Positions 39,299 to 47,962 of a stretch of DNA of 64,000 bases are shown piece by piece (position 1 is the stretch's first letter; every line of letters starts with the position of its first letter). Origin of the DNA: Polynucleobacter sp. MWH-Jannik1A5 (lineage in GTDB: Bacteria; Pseudomonadota; Gammaproteobacteria; Burkholderiales; Burkholderiaceae); assembly GCF_018881795.1 (NCBI RefSeq), contig NZ_JACVPQ010000001.1, positions 384,577 to 448,576 of the forward strand. The letters run 5' to 3'. The translations under genes and the position numbers were made by a program. Below the pieces are notes generated by a model. That model did not search any database, had not been told where the DNA came from, and saw only the letters and a list, made by a program, of their open reading frames with translations.

Positions 39299-40276
39299 AT
39301 GCGAATCATTCAACAGCTCTTTGCCCACTTACTGTGCCTGCTCGCATTTATATCAACAGTAGCTTTTGCTCAAAGCACTTATCCCACTAAGCCGATTAAC
39401 TTTATTGTTCCTTATGGAGCGGGCGGAAGTGCAGACTCCAGAAGCCGTCAACTCGCTCAGAAGATGAGTCTCACCCTAAAGCAACCGATTGTGGTGGATA
39501 ACAAACCAGGTGCAGGCGGAAACATTGGTACAGAGATGATTGCTCGTGCTGCTCCCGATGGATACACCATCGGCATGGGTAACTTTGCACCCATGGCAGT
39601 CAATAAAACACTCTTCGGCAATTTACGTTATGACCCTGAGACAGATTTAATCCCAATCATCCTTGTAGAAAAAGGCCCATTAGTATTGGTGGTCAATCCC
39701 AACTCACCTTTTAAAACGGTTCAAGATATTGTCGCGGCAGCAAAAGCAAAGCCGGGCGTTCTCACGTTTTCCTCCGGCGGTATTGGAGGCAGCCATCAAC
39801 TCTCGGCAGAACTTTTTGAACTCAATGCTGGTATTCAGATGATTCATGTGCCATATAAAAGCGGGTCTGCTGCATTAACAGATCTAATGGCCGGTAATGT
39901 TGATCTGATGTTTGATCAAATGTATTCAGCAGTGCCAAGTATTAAGGCAGATAAGATTCGTCCGCTTGCCATTACTAGCAAGAAACGCTCCCCCTTACTT
40001 CCTAACGTACCCAGCTTTGCTGAATTAGGTTATCCCAAAGTAGAGGTACTTAATTGGCAAGGTCTCATCGCGCCCAAAGGAACATCTAAAGCCATTATTG
40101 ATAAGCTCAATGCCGCAGCGAATGAAGCTCTTAAGGATCCTCAGTTGCGTGAACTGATGCTCTCTCAAGGGAATGAGATTGGCGGTGGGAATCCTGCGGA
40201 ATTTGCTGCTCTCGTCAAATCCGAAGCAAGTAAATGGAGCGCAGTAGTGAAAAGCGCAAACATCAAGCCAGAGTAA
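39299..40276 (+). CDS. Bug-family (TctC) extracytoplasmic solute receptor
   Basis: 325 residues from the ATG at 39299. A TTG five codons earlier is in frame, but the signal peptide MRIIQQLFAHLLCLLAFIST...FAQS starts best at the ATG. Bug features: INFIVPYGAGGSADSRSR, VVDNKPGAGGNIGTEMIARA near 68, IHVPYKSGSAALTDLMAGNV near 185 and NEIGGGNPAEFAAL near 298. Second orphan Bug receptor of the window, ~35% visible similarity to the first by eye (not computed). Confidence 0.92.
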   Translation: MRIIQQLFAHLLCLLAFISTVAFAQSTYPTKPINFIVPYGAGGSADSRSRQLAQKMSLTLKQPIVVDNKPGAGGNIGTEMIARAAPDGYTIGMGNFAPMAVNKTLFGNLRYDPETDLIPIILVEKGPLVLVVNPNSPFKTVQDIVAAAKAKPGVLTFSSGGIGGSHQLSAELFELNAGIQMIHVPYKSGSAALTDLMAGNVDLMFDQMYSAVPSIKADKIRPLAITSKKRSPLLPNVPSFAELGYPKVEVLNWQGLIAPKGTSKAIIDKLNAAANEALKDPQLRELMLSQGNEIGGGNPAEFAALVKSEASKWSAVVKSANIKPE

Positions 40277-40291
40277 AAAGGATGTAATGAC

Positions 40292-40318
40292 AATAAAGGG
40301 GATCTAGGCCCCTTTATT
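40292..40318. terminator. Bidirectional terminator, Bug receptor / crcB
   Basis: AATAAAGGGG (40292-40301) pairs with CCCCTTTATT (40309-40318) around a seven-base loop. The stem reaches the crcB stop codon, serving convergent genes on both sides. Confidence 0.8.
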
Positions 40319-40695
40319 TATTTCAGTGCTTGGTAGGTCAGAATACCTAAAAAGGTGAGAACCAGTGAACCAACTAAATTCAATAGTGCGGTACCTAAGG
40401 CCCAAGTAAATTCACCGCGCTGCATAAAGCCAACAACCTCAGCAGAAAAACTGGAGAAAGTGGTCAGGCCACCCAAAAAGCCGGTAACCACTAAAAGCTT
40501 CCATTCTGGCGAGAGGTGCGGGTTATTGCCAAAAAATGCTACCGCAATACCAATTAAATAACCGCCGACTATATTGGAGATAAAGGTTCCTAGAGGTAAT
40601 GCAGATCCAACGCCAATCGTTAGAAAATTAAAGCCAGCCCTTAATAGAGCGCCTAAACCGGCTCCAAAGAAAATTGCAAAAATAGATAGCCACAT
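40318..40695 (-). CDS. crcB: Fluoride exporter CrcB/Fluc
   Basis: 125 residues with four membrane helices: GAGLGALLRAGFNFL near 13, SNIVGGYLIGIAVAFFG near 39 and the pore/selectivity GFLGGLTTFSSFSAEVVGFM near 70 with the phenylalanine box. It is a dimeric fluoride channel. No fluoride riboswitch sequence is seen upstream, where only 10 bases separate it from the dioxygenase gene. Confidence 0.95.
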   Translation of the reverse strand: MWLSIFAIFFGAGLGALLRAGFNFLTIGVGSALPLGTFISNIVGGYLIGIAVAFFGNNPHLSPEWKLLVVTGFLGGLTTFSSFSAEVVGFMQRGEFTWALGTALLNLVGSLVLTFLGILTYQALK

Positions 40696-40705
40696 AATCT
40701 GTTCT

Positions 40706-41485
40706 TTATTGAATGGAGAAACCCAACATACTGATTGAACTCATCTCGATACCATCAGAGTAGATTGTCACTTGCTCACCCTTCTCTTGTAAAGCCAGGG
40801 TATATAGAGCGGGCCAATAGTGTTCAGCGGTTGGTATCGACATATGAGCTGCGTCACCGTAGCGCTCCCAATCAATCAAAGGCTCATGGTGATTAGCACG
40901 TATTTCTGAGACAAAAAAGTCGTTGAAATCTTTTGCCCAAGGATAAGGTTCAGCATCTTCTTGCCAGTGAATGGTACGCAAGTTATGCACTACGTTACCA
41001 CTGGATAGGATGAGAATGTTTTCATCACGTAATGGACGCAATTGCTTAGCCAACTCGTAATGCTCGCGCGCTGACATTGATCCGTCTAAACTCAACTGCA
41101 CCACTGGTACATCCGCATCTGGGTAGAGATATTTAAGAACTGACCATGCACCATGGTCAATCCCCCATTCGTTTTCTTCAAGTACTACAGGAACATTCAA
41201 TAACTCTTGCACGCGGTCTGCTAATGCAGGGCTGCCTGGTGCGGGATACTGAATATCGAAAAGGGCTTGCGGGAATCCGCCAAAGTCGTGAATTGTTTTA
41301 GGCTTAGGCATTGCAGTAACCCAAACACCTCGGGTTACCCAATGAGCCGAGATCACCAATATAGCGTCTGGGCGTTTGAATGTTTTTCCTAGAGCGGACC
41401 ATGCCGCAGTAAAGCGGTTGGGCTCTATGGCGTACATCGGACTGCCATGGCCAGCAAATACTGCAGGTTGGCGATGGCTAGTCAT
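40706..41485 (-). CDS. LigB-type extradiol dioxygenase (YgiD/DODA family)
   Basis: 259 residues of the class III extradiol family: AVFAGHGSPMYAIEPNRFT near 9 (first His), ILVISAHWVTRG near 43 (second metal His), WGIDHGAWSVLKYLYPDAD near 110 (catalytic His) and SSGNVVHNLRTIHW near 165. E. coli YgiD and plant DOPA dioxygenases share these. Substrate likely a catechol such as DOPA or protocatechuate-like compound. It is the gene immediately before crcB on the minus strand. Confidence 0.9.
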   Translation of the reverse strand: MTSHRQPAVFAGHGSPMYAIEPNRFTAAWSALGKTFKRPDAILVISAHWVTRGVWVTAMPKPKTIHDFGGFPQALFDIQYPAPGSPALADRVQELLNVPVVLEENEWGIDHGAWSVLKYLYPDADVPVVQLSLDGSMSAREHYELAKQLRPLRDENILILSSGNVVHNLRTIHWQEDAEPYPWAKDFNDFFVSEIRANHHEPLIDWERYGDAAHMSIPTAEHYWPALYTLALQEKGEQVTIYSDGIEMSSISMLGFSIQ

Positions 41486-41494
41486 TAATGCAGA

Positions 41495-41632
41495 TTAACC
41501 GAATACGTAACCTGTGTGAGCTGCAACCAAAGCAAACAAAATAGCCAAGCTAGTAGCGGCGCCCAACATCACGATCAATGTAATGATCTTTTTGTTGATT
41601 TCTTCTTTTGATTCGTTATGCCATTCGTTCAT
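41495..41632 (-). CDS. Small single-pass membrane protein (45 residues), unknown function
   Basis: From the ATG at 41632, preceded by AGAGGA at good distance, the frame encodes a 45-residue protein. An acidic/basic N-terminal part starts MNEWHNESKEEINKKI. One hydrophobic segment TLIVMLGAATSLAILFALVA follows, and it ends AAHTGYVFG. It lies nine bases before the dioxygenase gene on the same strand. I do not recognise the family. The strong ribosome site and clean topology support it being real. Confidence 0.65.
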   Translation of the reverse strand: MNEWHNESKEEINKKIITLIVMLGAATSLAILFALVAAHTGYVFG

Positions 41633-41676
41633 GCTAAATCCTCTGTAAAGACATTAATGAGTGGGGTAATTATCCA

Positions 41677-41844
41677 CTATCGACCGCGACCAGCCTTACG
41701 CATCATGCCTTTTCCACCGCCAAAGCCTGCCTGAGGCCTTCCAGCAGGTCCAGATGGGCCTTTTGGGACGGGTGGACGTGCTGGCGGCTTAGCAATTACT
41801 GTCTTAGCCGGGGTCTTTGAATCGGGTTTCTTTTCGTCAGTCAC
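41677..41844 (-). CDS. Small basic Pro/Gly-rich protein (55 residues), unknown function
   Basis: From a GTG at 41844, with AGGAG seven bases upstream, the frame encodes 55 residues. The N-terminus is lysine and acid mixed (MTDEKKPDSKTPAKTVIAKP). The middle is proline-rich (PARPPVPKGPSG), and it ends GGGKGMMRKAGRGR. No cysteine, no hydrophobic segment. Composition suggests a disordered nucleic-acid-binding or ribosome-associated peptide, which is only inference. It lies 44 bases upstream of the 45-residue protein gene and divergent from the M50 protease gene. Confidence 0.6.
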   Translation of the reverse strand: MTDEKKPDSKTPAKTVIAKPPARPPVPKGPSGPAGRPQAGFGGGKGMMRKAGRGR

Positions 41845-41872
41845 TTTGAGCTCCTATGGATATCATATTGCC

Positions 41873-42535
41873 ATGATTACCGACTATTCTATCCAAGCTA
41901 TCGCCATTAATGCGATTCCCCTGATTTTTGCCATCACTATTCACGAGGCAGCCCATGGCTACGCCGCCCGTCGATTTGGGGATAACACGGCATATATGCT
42001 GGGACGAGTCAGCCTAAACCCTGCCAAACATATAGACCCCGTCGGAACCATCTTGATCCCGTTAGTCTTGCTTCTGACTGGATCACCCTTTTTAGTCGGC
42101 TATGCCAAGCCAGTGCCTGTGAATTTTGGGCGCCTCAGAAACCCCAGAATTGACTCGATCTGGGTTGCCTTGGCAGGACCAGGATCCAATTTCATTCAGG
42201 CACTGATTTGGCTCATTCTATTAATTGGCTTGGTAGGTTTCGGGATCAATGAGAAATTTCTGATTTCTATGTCTCAAGCGGGCATTACCTGGAATTTGGG
42301 TTTACTCGTATTTAACCTATTCCCACTTCCTCCTCTGGATGGAGGTCGCGTACTGGCAAGCCTACTACCTGCCCGCCAATCAATTGCTCTAGGGAAGCTA
42401 GAGCCTTGGGGCTTTTTTATTGTGTTGGGACTGGTATTTACTGGGGTCATTAGTACTTTATGGATGACTCCCCTGATGAGCTTTTTTGAATGGCTCATCC
42501 TTTTGCTCACAAGCCCCTTAAGAATGATCTTTTAA
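41873..42535 (+). CDS. Site-2 protease-type (M50) zinc metalloprotease
   Basis: 220 residues from the ATG at 41873, ~5-6 membrane segments. HEAAH in FAITIHEAAHGYAARRFGD near 26 gives two zinc ligands and the catalytic Glu. NLFPLPPLDGGRVLASLLP near 150 supplies the Asp ligand. No PDZ domain, so it belongs to the small 'rseP-less' group of M50B. The open frame reaches back to a TTG at 41846, which would overlap the ribosome site of the divergent small gene. Confidence 0.92.
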   Translation: MITDYSIQAIAINAIPLIFAITIHEAAHGYAARRFGDNTAYMLGRVSLNPAKHIDPVGTILIPLVLLLTGSPFLVGYAKPVPVNFGRLRNPRIDSIWVALAGPGSNFIQALIWLILLIGLVGFGINEKFLISMSQAGITWNLGLLVFNLFPLPPLDGGRVLASLLPARQSIALGKLEPWGFFIVLGLVFTGVISTLWMTPLMSFFEWLILLLTSPLRMIF

Positions 42536-42604
42536 AACGAGCGGAAAAGACTGTTCTGCGATATCCTGAATCCACTTAGTGCACCTCACCCCAGGAGAAC
42601 AATC

Positions 42605-43057
42605 ATGAAACTACAAAAATTCGTCTTAGCAAGTACCGCGGCTGTTTTAGCGATTGGCGCAGGAGTGGCATTTGCGCAATTTCAGAAACCAGAAGATGCT
42701 ATTAAGTACCGCCAAAGTGCATTTACAGTAATGGCTAATTCCTTCGGGAAAATTGGTGCAGTTGTAAAAGGCGAAGCGCCATACAACAAAGATGAAGTTG
42801 CCAAGAATGCTGCAATCGTTGCAATGATGTCGACTTTGCCATGGCAAGCGTTTGGTCCAGGTACTGAGGGTGGTAAAGCACAACCAGGCGTTTGGTCTGA
42901 TAACGCCAAGTTCAAAGCTGCAGGAGAGAAAATGCAGCTAGCCGTCGCCAACTTAAATGCTGCCGCTCAGTCTGGCGATCTTGAGAGCATTAAGAAAGCC
43001 TTTGGCGCAGCAGGTGCAACTTGCAAAGGTTGCCATGACGATTTTAAAAAGAAATAA
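42605..43057 (+). CDS. Cytochrome c' (class II, four-helix bundle)
   Basis: 150 residues with a Sec signal peptide (MKLQKFVLASTAAVLAIGAGVAFA) and a single heme motif CKGCHDD at the C-terminus, which is the class II layout. QKPEDAIKYRQSAFTVMANS near 27 contains the Arg region typical of cytochrome c'. These proteins bind NO or CO and protect against nitrosative stress, or carry electrons. The convergent gene is cytochrome b561, a common partner in betaproteobacteria. Good AGGAGAA ribosome site. Confidence 0.93.
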   Translation: MKLQKFVLASTAAVLAIGAGVAFAQFQKPEDAIKYRQSAFTVMANSFGKIGAVVKGEAPYNKDEVAKNAAIVAMMSTLPWQAFGPGTEGGKAQPGVWSDNAKFKAAGEKMQLAVANLNAAAQSGDLESIKKAFGAAGATCKGCHDDFKKK

Positions 43058-43074
43058 CCTAACTTTATTGGTGG

Positions 43075-43755
43075 TTACTTCGTAATAAAGTAACCCACTA
43101 CCACTGCGATTAAGCTTAAGAGCAGTAAAGCAAAACCGCGCTGTAGCCCTCCATCCTTGGAGGCTCGACCCAAGTCAGTAGGCAAGTATTTAGCCTCCTC
43201 GCTTGGGTCAATTTCTTTATCGCCACTAATCATTGGCTTAATAAGATTTTCACCTTTAAATTTTTTGTAGAACCAGATCGCCGCAATATGAATAGTAATC
43301 AGCGTATAGATCACCACCTGATTGCCCTCATGAATCTGGGATAGAAATGAGCTTACCGAGCTAGATACATATTTTGCTAGCGGCCCCTGAAAGGAAATCT
43401 CATCATCCACAAACAAACCCGTTGTCACTTGTACGCACAATACAAAAAGCAATGCAAACACAGACAATGCGCCCACGGGGTTATGGCCAAGGACACGAGG
43501 TGATTTACCTTGCAGATAATCTAGGATAGATTTTTTATTCGGAAAGAAAGAGGCAAAACGTGCATGAGTAGAGCCTACAAAACCCCAAACGATTCTGAAG
43601 ATCAATAAAGTTAAAACACTATAGCCAAAATACGCATGCCATTGAATGGCATTGCCACCTATATTGACACTAATAAAACTCCCCAAAATGCAAAGCACTA
43701 ACAACCAGTGAAATAAACGGATTGGCAAATCCCATACGCGAATAGTTTTTTTCAT
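43075..43755 (-). CDS. Cytochrome b561 (di-heme membrane protein)
   Basis: 226 residues from the ATG at 43755: VWDLPIRLFHWLLVLCILGS near 6 (first His), then GNAIQWHAYFGYSVLTLLIFRIVWG (second), followed by two more helices with TLITIHIAAIWFYKKFKGEN near 160. It ends with a C-terminal single helix LLLLSLIAVVVGYF. A Ni/Fe-hydrogenase b-type or cyt-c' partner b561 that passes electrons between quinol and soluble cytochrome. The open frame extends to 43842 over the MFS start. I choose the internal ATG. Confidence 0.9.
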   Translation of the reverse strand: MKKTIRVWDLPIRLFHWLLVLCILGSFISVNIGGNAIQWHAYFGYSVLTLLIFRIVWGFVGSTHARFASFFPNKKSILDYLQGKSPRVLGHNPVGALSVFALLFVLCVQVTTGLFVDDEISFQGPLAKYVSSSVSSFLSQIHEGNQVVIYTLITIHIAAIWFYKKFKGENLIKPMISGDKEIDPSEEAKYLPTDLGRASKDGGLQRGFALLLLSLIAVVVGYFITK

Positions 43756-43798
43756 ATTTAAAGGATAACTCGCTTCTCCCTTAAAATGCAGAGAATTC

Positions 43799-45004
43799 AT
43801 GAATCCCGGCAAAGCCTTTAGAACCTTACTGCTGTACCGCATTGGTGCAACACTGAGCTATCAAATTACGATGGTGGCGGTAGGCTGGCATCTTTATGAA
43901 ATTACCAATAGCGTAGTTTCTCTGGGACTCATTGGTCTTGCGGAGCTTGTTCCCTACTTTGCGCTCGCCTTATATTCAGGCCATGCGGTTGATCATTACT
44001 CACGCAAATGGATTGCAGCAATCGCCTGCCTCATTCATATTGCGGTAGGTTTATTTTTAACCGCCATCGCACTGAACTGGCTGTCTCCGCCAGTGCCCTT
44101 GATCTATACCGCTGTTGCCTTTATCGGTGTTGGGCGAGCACTGTTAAGGCCGTCCTACCAAGCACTGTTTGGCCAGATCATTCCAAGAGATCAGCTTCCT
44201 CGTTACACGGCCTATGCATCTTCTGCGTTTCAGATTTGTGTAGTGACTGGTCCGGGACTGGGCGGCCTGATGATCGGCTTTGTAGGTCTCGAATGGACCT
44301 ACTTGCTCGCTGCATTATGTGGAGCAATTGGCTTATACGGAATCACTTTTATCACTGCTGCACAAGAGAAGTCGAGCAATTTATCCGGTCACTTCTTAAA
44401 GAGTTTTTTAGAAGGCTTTCATTACGTCAGAAAACATGAACTCATCTTGAGCATCATGGCACTCGACATGTTTGCTGTTTTATTTGGTGGAGCTGTTTCC
44501 ATATTGCCCGCCTTTGTTAAAGAAGTGCTCAATGCAGGACCGGAGACACTGGGAATATTGCGAGCCGCACCTGCAGCTGGCGCTGTGATTACCGGCATCT
44601 ACTTAGCCCGACGCCCAATCCTGACAGATTCAGGAAAGCACTTGCTAATCTCAGTTGCTGGATTTGGTGCAGCCATCATTGCCTTTGGCATCTCCAGCAA
44701 TTTATGGTTGTGCGCCCTCTTCTTATTTATTTCTGGATGCTTTGATTCTGTTTCAGTCGTGATCCGGGGTAGCATCATGCAGCTCACGACACCCGATCAT
44801 ATGCGCGGCAGAATTAGTGCCATCAATGGGATATTTATTGGCTCATCCAATGAATTGGGTGCTCTTGAGTCTGGCATTGCAGCTAGCATGATGGGCTTAG
44901 TGCCATCCATCGTATTTGGCGGGGTTGCGACGATTGCAATCGTTTTGATTACGCATCGCCTTGCCCCGCACCTTAGTAAACTACATTTAAAAGATATCTC
45001 TTAA
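43799..45004 (+). CDS. MFS exporter (EntS/DHA3-like)
   Basis: 401 residues, 12 predicted helices. TYQ-like start YQITMVAVGWHLYEITNSVVS and GLIGLAELVPYFALALYSGHAVDH (motif A region, shortened) resemble the EntS / enterobactin and macrolide exporters of the DHA3 family. RISAINGIFIGSSNELGALESG near 338 is characteristic. Substrate unknown. It starts 44 bases upstream of the cytochrome b561 start on the other strand, so promoters overlap. Confidence 0.9.
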   Translation: MNPGKAFRTLLLYRIGATLSYQITMVAVGWHLYEITNSVVSLGLIGLAELVPYFALALYSGHAVDHYSRKWIAAIACLIHIAVGLFLTAIALNWLSPPVPLIYTAVAFIGVGRALLRPSYQALFGQIIPRDQLPRYTAYASSAFQICVVTGPGLGGLMIGFVGLEWTYLLAALCGAIGLYGITFITAAQEKSSNLSGHFLKSFLEGFHYVRKHELILSIMALDMFAVLFGGAVSILPAFVKEVLNAGPETLGILRAAPAAGAVITGIYLARRPILTDSGKHLLISVAGFGAAIIAFGISSNLWLCALFLFISGCFDSVSVVIRGSIMQLTTPDHMRGRISAINGIFIGSSNELGALESGIAASMMGLVPSIVFGGVATIAIVLITHRLAPHLSKLHLKDIS

Positions 45005-45032
45005 AGTAATTTGCTAAATTGCTAACTTGCCA

Positions 45033-45974
45033 TTATTTAATTTCTGGCAAGTCTTTCTGAATAATCTTTAGTCCAGCGCGCAAGGCATTTTGATAACGCT
45101 CACGCTCTGCTTTAATAGATTCAGCGGTCCATGTGAAAAAGCCTTCGCCAGTTTTCATCCCAAACTTACCGCTAGCAATGCGATCGCTTAGACACTTTGC
45201 GATCGTTGGGGAGTTATTGAGCGTAGGGTAAATGGTTGCTCCACCAGCGCCATGCACCTCAAGACCCGCATGATCTCTTTGCATGGCTGGACCAGCCGCG
45301 ATATAGCGAAATCCAAAACCAAAGCGAACTGCTTTATCGATATCTTCAGGCGTACATATTCCCTCGTCAACCATGGCGAAGGCCTCACGCGATAAGGCAT
45401 GCTGCAAACGATTAGCCAAAAATCCAGGAAGATCCTTTTTGACAGTCACTGGCACCATGCCACAAGCAGTCATTAATCGTGAGAGGCTTTCACCAACCAT
45501 TGGAGAAGTTTTTTGACCATAGACCACTTCTACACAAGGCACTAAATGTGCGGGCATAAAAAAATGTAGGCCTATCATTCGAGCAGACGTCCTAAGACCG
45601 CTTGCGATTTCGCTTATAGGAAAGCTCGTACTATTACTCGCTAACACTGCTTCGGGCTTCGCATACTGCTCAAGCTTGGCAAATAACTCTCGCTTGATAT
45701 CTAAACGCTCAGGCACGCACTCAATCACCAAATCAATATCGGACCAATCGACCTCTTCAAGGGTGCCGGCAATAGAGAGTAAATGAGTACGATGCTCATA
45801 GCCAAGTTCAGCCATGGTGTTTGCAAAGTAATCGGGAAGAAGGGCTCGTCTCTCGGTTGTTGGCTCAACTACCTGTACGGCACAACCGCCTCGTGCACAT
45901 ACCGCCGCAACGTCTGCACCCATCGTGCCACCACCAACAATCACCACCTTGGTTTCGGCTGGCGTAAATAACAT
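45033..45974 (-). CDS. 3-hydroxyacyl-CoA-dehydrogenase-superfamily protein (paralogue A)
   Basis: 313 residues: VVIVGGGTMGADVAAVCARGG near 10 (NAD), CVPERLDIKRELFAKLEQYA near 87, the catalytic His in HFFMPAHLVPCVEVV near 140, and KDLPGFLANRLQHALSREAFAM near 183 (C-terminal domain). Size and the 'HFFMPAHLVP' pattern fit L-gulonate 3-dehydrogenase/L-carnitine dehydrogenase-like enzymes as well as 3-hydroxybutyryl-CoA dehydrogenase. Divergent from the 2-hydroxyacid dehydrogenase gene by 84 bases. A close paralogue lies at 52340-53266. Confidence 0.88.
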   Translation of the reverse strand: MLFTPAETKVVIVGGGTMGADVAAVCARGGCAVQVVEPTTERRALLPDYFANTMAELGYEHRTHLLSIAGTLEEVDWSDIDLVIECVPERLDIKRELFAKLEQYAKPEAVLASNSTSFPISEIASGLRTSARMIGLHFFMPAHLVPCVEVVYGQKTSPMVGESLSRLMTACGMVPVTVKKDLPGFLANRLQHALSREAFAMVDEGICTPEDIDKAVRFGFGFRYIAAGPAMQRDHAGLEVHGAGGATIYPTLNNSPTIAKCLSDRIASGKFGMKTGEGFFTWTAESIKAERERYQNALRAGLKIIQKDLPEIK

Positions 45975-46058
45975 GAATGCTCTCCTAAAGGCTGCCGACT
46001 TTTTCTGAAAAATCCTCTTACAATGGGGTCATTATTTCAATAAAAAAGCTAGTGAGAC

Positions 46059-46988
46059 ATGATCCCCGTCAATTCGGTGCTGCAGGTCGGCCATTTCCCT
46101 GAAATTATGCAAGCAGAGGTTGATCGGCGCTTTACCCCCACTTATCATCCCGATCCACAGGCGCCAGCTCCTGCCGGAAACTTTCAGGCTATTTTGATTC
46201 GCTCAAATACCAAGCTTCCAGAAGCATTGGTTCGGCAAATTCCCAGTATTCGTATGGTTGCAACCTGTGGGGTTGGTTATGACAATCTGCCCTTGGACTA
46301 TCTAAAGGCTAATGGTATCAAGGCAAGCAATACGCCAGGCGTCTTAAATGATGCTGTCTGCGAACTTGCTATTGGCATGATGCTCGCCTTGTTGCGGCAA
46401 ATTCCAGAAGCACAGGAATACGTAAAAAGCACTGCTTGGTCAAAAGCACCTTTCAGAATCACCACCACCTTGGCTGGAAAACGCGTAGGCATTGCAGGCA
46501 TGGGTCGAATTGGCCAGGACTTAGCCGAACGCTTGAAGCCTTTTAAGGTGGAAATTGCGTATTCAGGGCCCAATAAAAAGGTGCTCCCTTATACCTACCA
46601 TCGAGAAATCAAGGATTTAGCTAAAGCCTGTGACATCCTATTTTTAGCATGCCCGGCTACTCCCGAGACTAACAAGATGGTCAGCGCTGAGGTACTCGAG
46701 GCTTTGGGGCCTTCTGGCTTTTTAATTAACATTGCCCGAGGTAGCGTGGTTGATGAGGATGCTCTTTTATATGCGCTGCAGCATATAAAGATTGCCGGCG
46801 CTGCTTTGGATGTTTTTGAAAATGAACCCACTCCAAACAAAGCTTTTTTAAATCTTGATAATGTATTGTTAACACCACATATTGGTAGTGCTACCTCGGA
46901 AACACGGATAGCCATGACCAACTTAGCTGTAGATAATTTAGAAGCCTTCTTTAAACAACAACCACTTCCATCGGAAGTGAATAACTAG
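46059..46988 (+). CDS. D-2-hydroxyacid dehydrogenase
   Basis: 309 residues: VATCGVGYDNLPLDYLKANG near 68, GKRVGIAGMGRIGQDLAERL near 142 (NAD(P) site), NIARGSVVDEDALLYAL near 227 (Arg), VFENEP near 254 (Glu), and TPHIGSATSETR near 272 (His). The pattern resembles hydroxypyruvate/glyoxylate reductases of the GhrB-like group. It is followed after 15 bases by the DHDPS-family gene, so both are in the same transcript. Confidence 0.92.
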   Translation: MIPVNSVLQVGHFPEIMQAEVDRRFTPTYHPDPQAPAPAGNFQAILIRSNTKLPEALVRQIPSIRMVATCGVGYDNLPLDYLKANGIKASNTPGVLNDAVCELAIGMMLALLRQIPEAQEYVKSTAWSKAPFRITTTLAGKRVGIAGMGRIGQDLAERLKPFKVEIAYSGPNKKVLPYTYHREIKDLAKACDILFLACPATPETNKMVSAEVLEALGPSGFLINIARGSVVDEDALLYALQHIKIAGAALDVFENEPTPNKAFLNLDNVLLTPHIGSATSETRIAMTNLAVDNLEAFFKQQPLPSEVNN

Positions 46989-47003
46989 AAAAACGGAGCC
47001 AGC

Positions 47004-47930
47004 ATGACGATTTCCCTGCACCCATCCACCTTACCCGCGGTGCTATCCCCTGTTCTGACGCCATTTAAGGCAGATGGCAGCCCGGATGCTCCCAAGTTAT
47101 TAAAGCAATGTAAATGGCTAGAGGCCAATGGCGTTGGCCAAGCCATCTTTGGTACAAACTCTGAAGCCAACTCTATGTCAGCTCCGCAGAAGATGAGTAC
47201 CCTGACAACACTTATTGAGGGCGGCTTAAGTCCCGACCACCTCATGCCAGGTACTGGTGCTACATCGATTGATGCTACTGTCAACATGACACGCCACGCA
47301 GTGAACCACAAATGTGCCGGCGTATTAATGTTGCCACCCTTCTATTACAAAGACGTTTCTGATGACGGCCTATTTGCTTACTTCTCTGAAGTGATTCAAA
47401 AGGTCGGCAGTGCAGCGCTGCAGATTTACATCTACAACATCCCACCTGTTACCAAAATTAATTTAAGCCTCTCTTTATTAGAGCGCTTAACAAAAGAGTA
47501 TCCAAAGACCATTGTTGGTATGAAAGATAGCTCTGGTGATTGGTCTTATACAGAATCCGTCATTAAATTATTAGCGCCGCACGGCTTCCGTGTATATGCT
47601 GGTAGCGAAGTATTCTTGATGCGCGCCTTACGTGCTGGTGGTGTTGGCTGTATTTCAGCTACCGCCAATGTGAACCCGAAAGCAATTGCTGATTTAGCGG
47701 CGCACTGGAGAGAGTCTAATGCTGATGAGCGTCAAGCCGGTCTAGATCAAGTACGCGGAATTTTTGCTAAATACCAAATGATTGCTGGCATGAAGACTGC
47801 AGTTGCACATTACAGCAAAGATCCAGAGTGGCTCAGAGTGCGTCCACCACTCATGCAATTAACCGCTGAGCAACAAGCTCAGTTACTCAGTGAACTTCAA
47901 CAGATTAACTTTAGTATGCCGGGCCTGTAA
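47004..47930 (+). CDS. Dihydrodipicolinate synthase-family aldolase/lyase
   Basis: 308 residues, TIM barrel. SPVLTPFKADGSPDAPKLLK near 14, the substrate loop FGTNSEANSMSAPQ near 49 (DapA has GTTGE), Tyr in YIYNIPPVTKINL near 140, and the Schiff-base lysine in VGMKDSSGDWSY near 171. The changed loop shows it is not DapA but a keto-acid aldolase or dehydratase (2-keto-3-deoxy sugar acid, N-acetylneuraminate-like, or similar). Neighbouring transporter and dehydrogenases support a sugar/organic acid role. Confidence 0.9.
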   Translation: MTISLHPSTLPAVLSPVLTPFKADGSPDAPKLLKQCKWLEANGVGQAIFGTNSEANSMSAPQKMSTLTTLIEGGLSPDHLMPGTGATSIDATVNMTRHAVNHKCAGVLMLPPFYYKDVSDDGLFAYFSEVIQKVGSAALQIYIYNIPPVTKINLSLSLLERLTKEYPKTIVGMKDSSGDWSYTESVIKLLAPHGFRVYAGSEVFLMRALRAGGVGCISATANVNPKAIADLAAHWRESNADERQAGLDQVRGIFAKYQMIAGMKTAVAHYSKDPEWLRVRPPLMQLTAEQQAQLLSELQQINFSMPGL

Positions 47931-47962
47931 TTTAAAAATATAAAATTTATTAGGAGACAAAA

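Noticed and set aside
40696..40705. Possible fluoride riboswitch for crcB
   Set aside because: Only ten bases separate crcB from the upstream gene, too few to hold one.
43073..43095. Hairpin GGTTACTT/AAGTAACC after cytochrome c'
   Set aside because: It can pair, but no T run follows and it lies in the b561 coding end; too weak to list as terminator.
44008..44439. 143-codon frame inside the MFS gene
   Set aside because: Shifted frame of the exporter, composition unlike a real protein.
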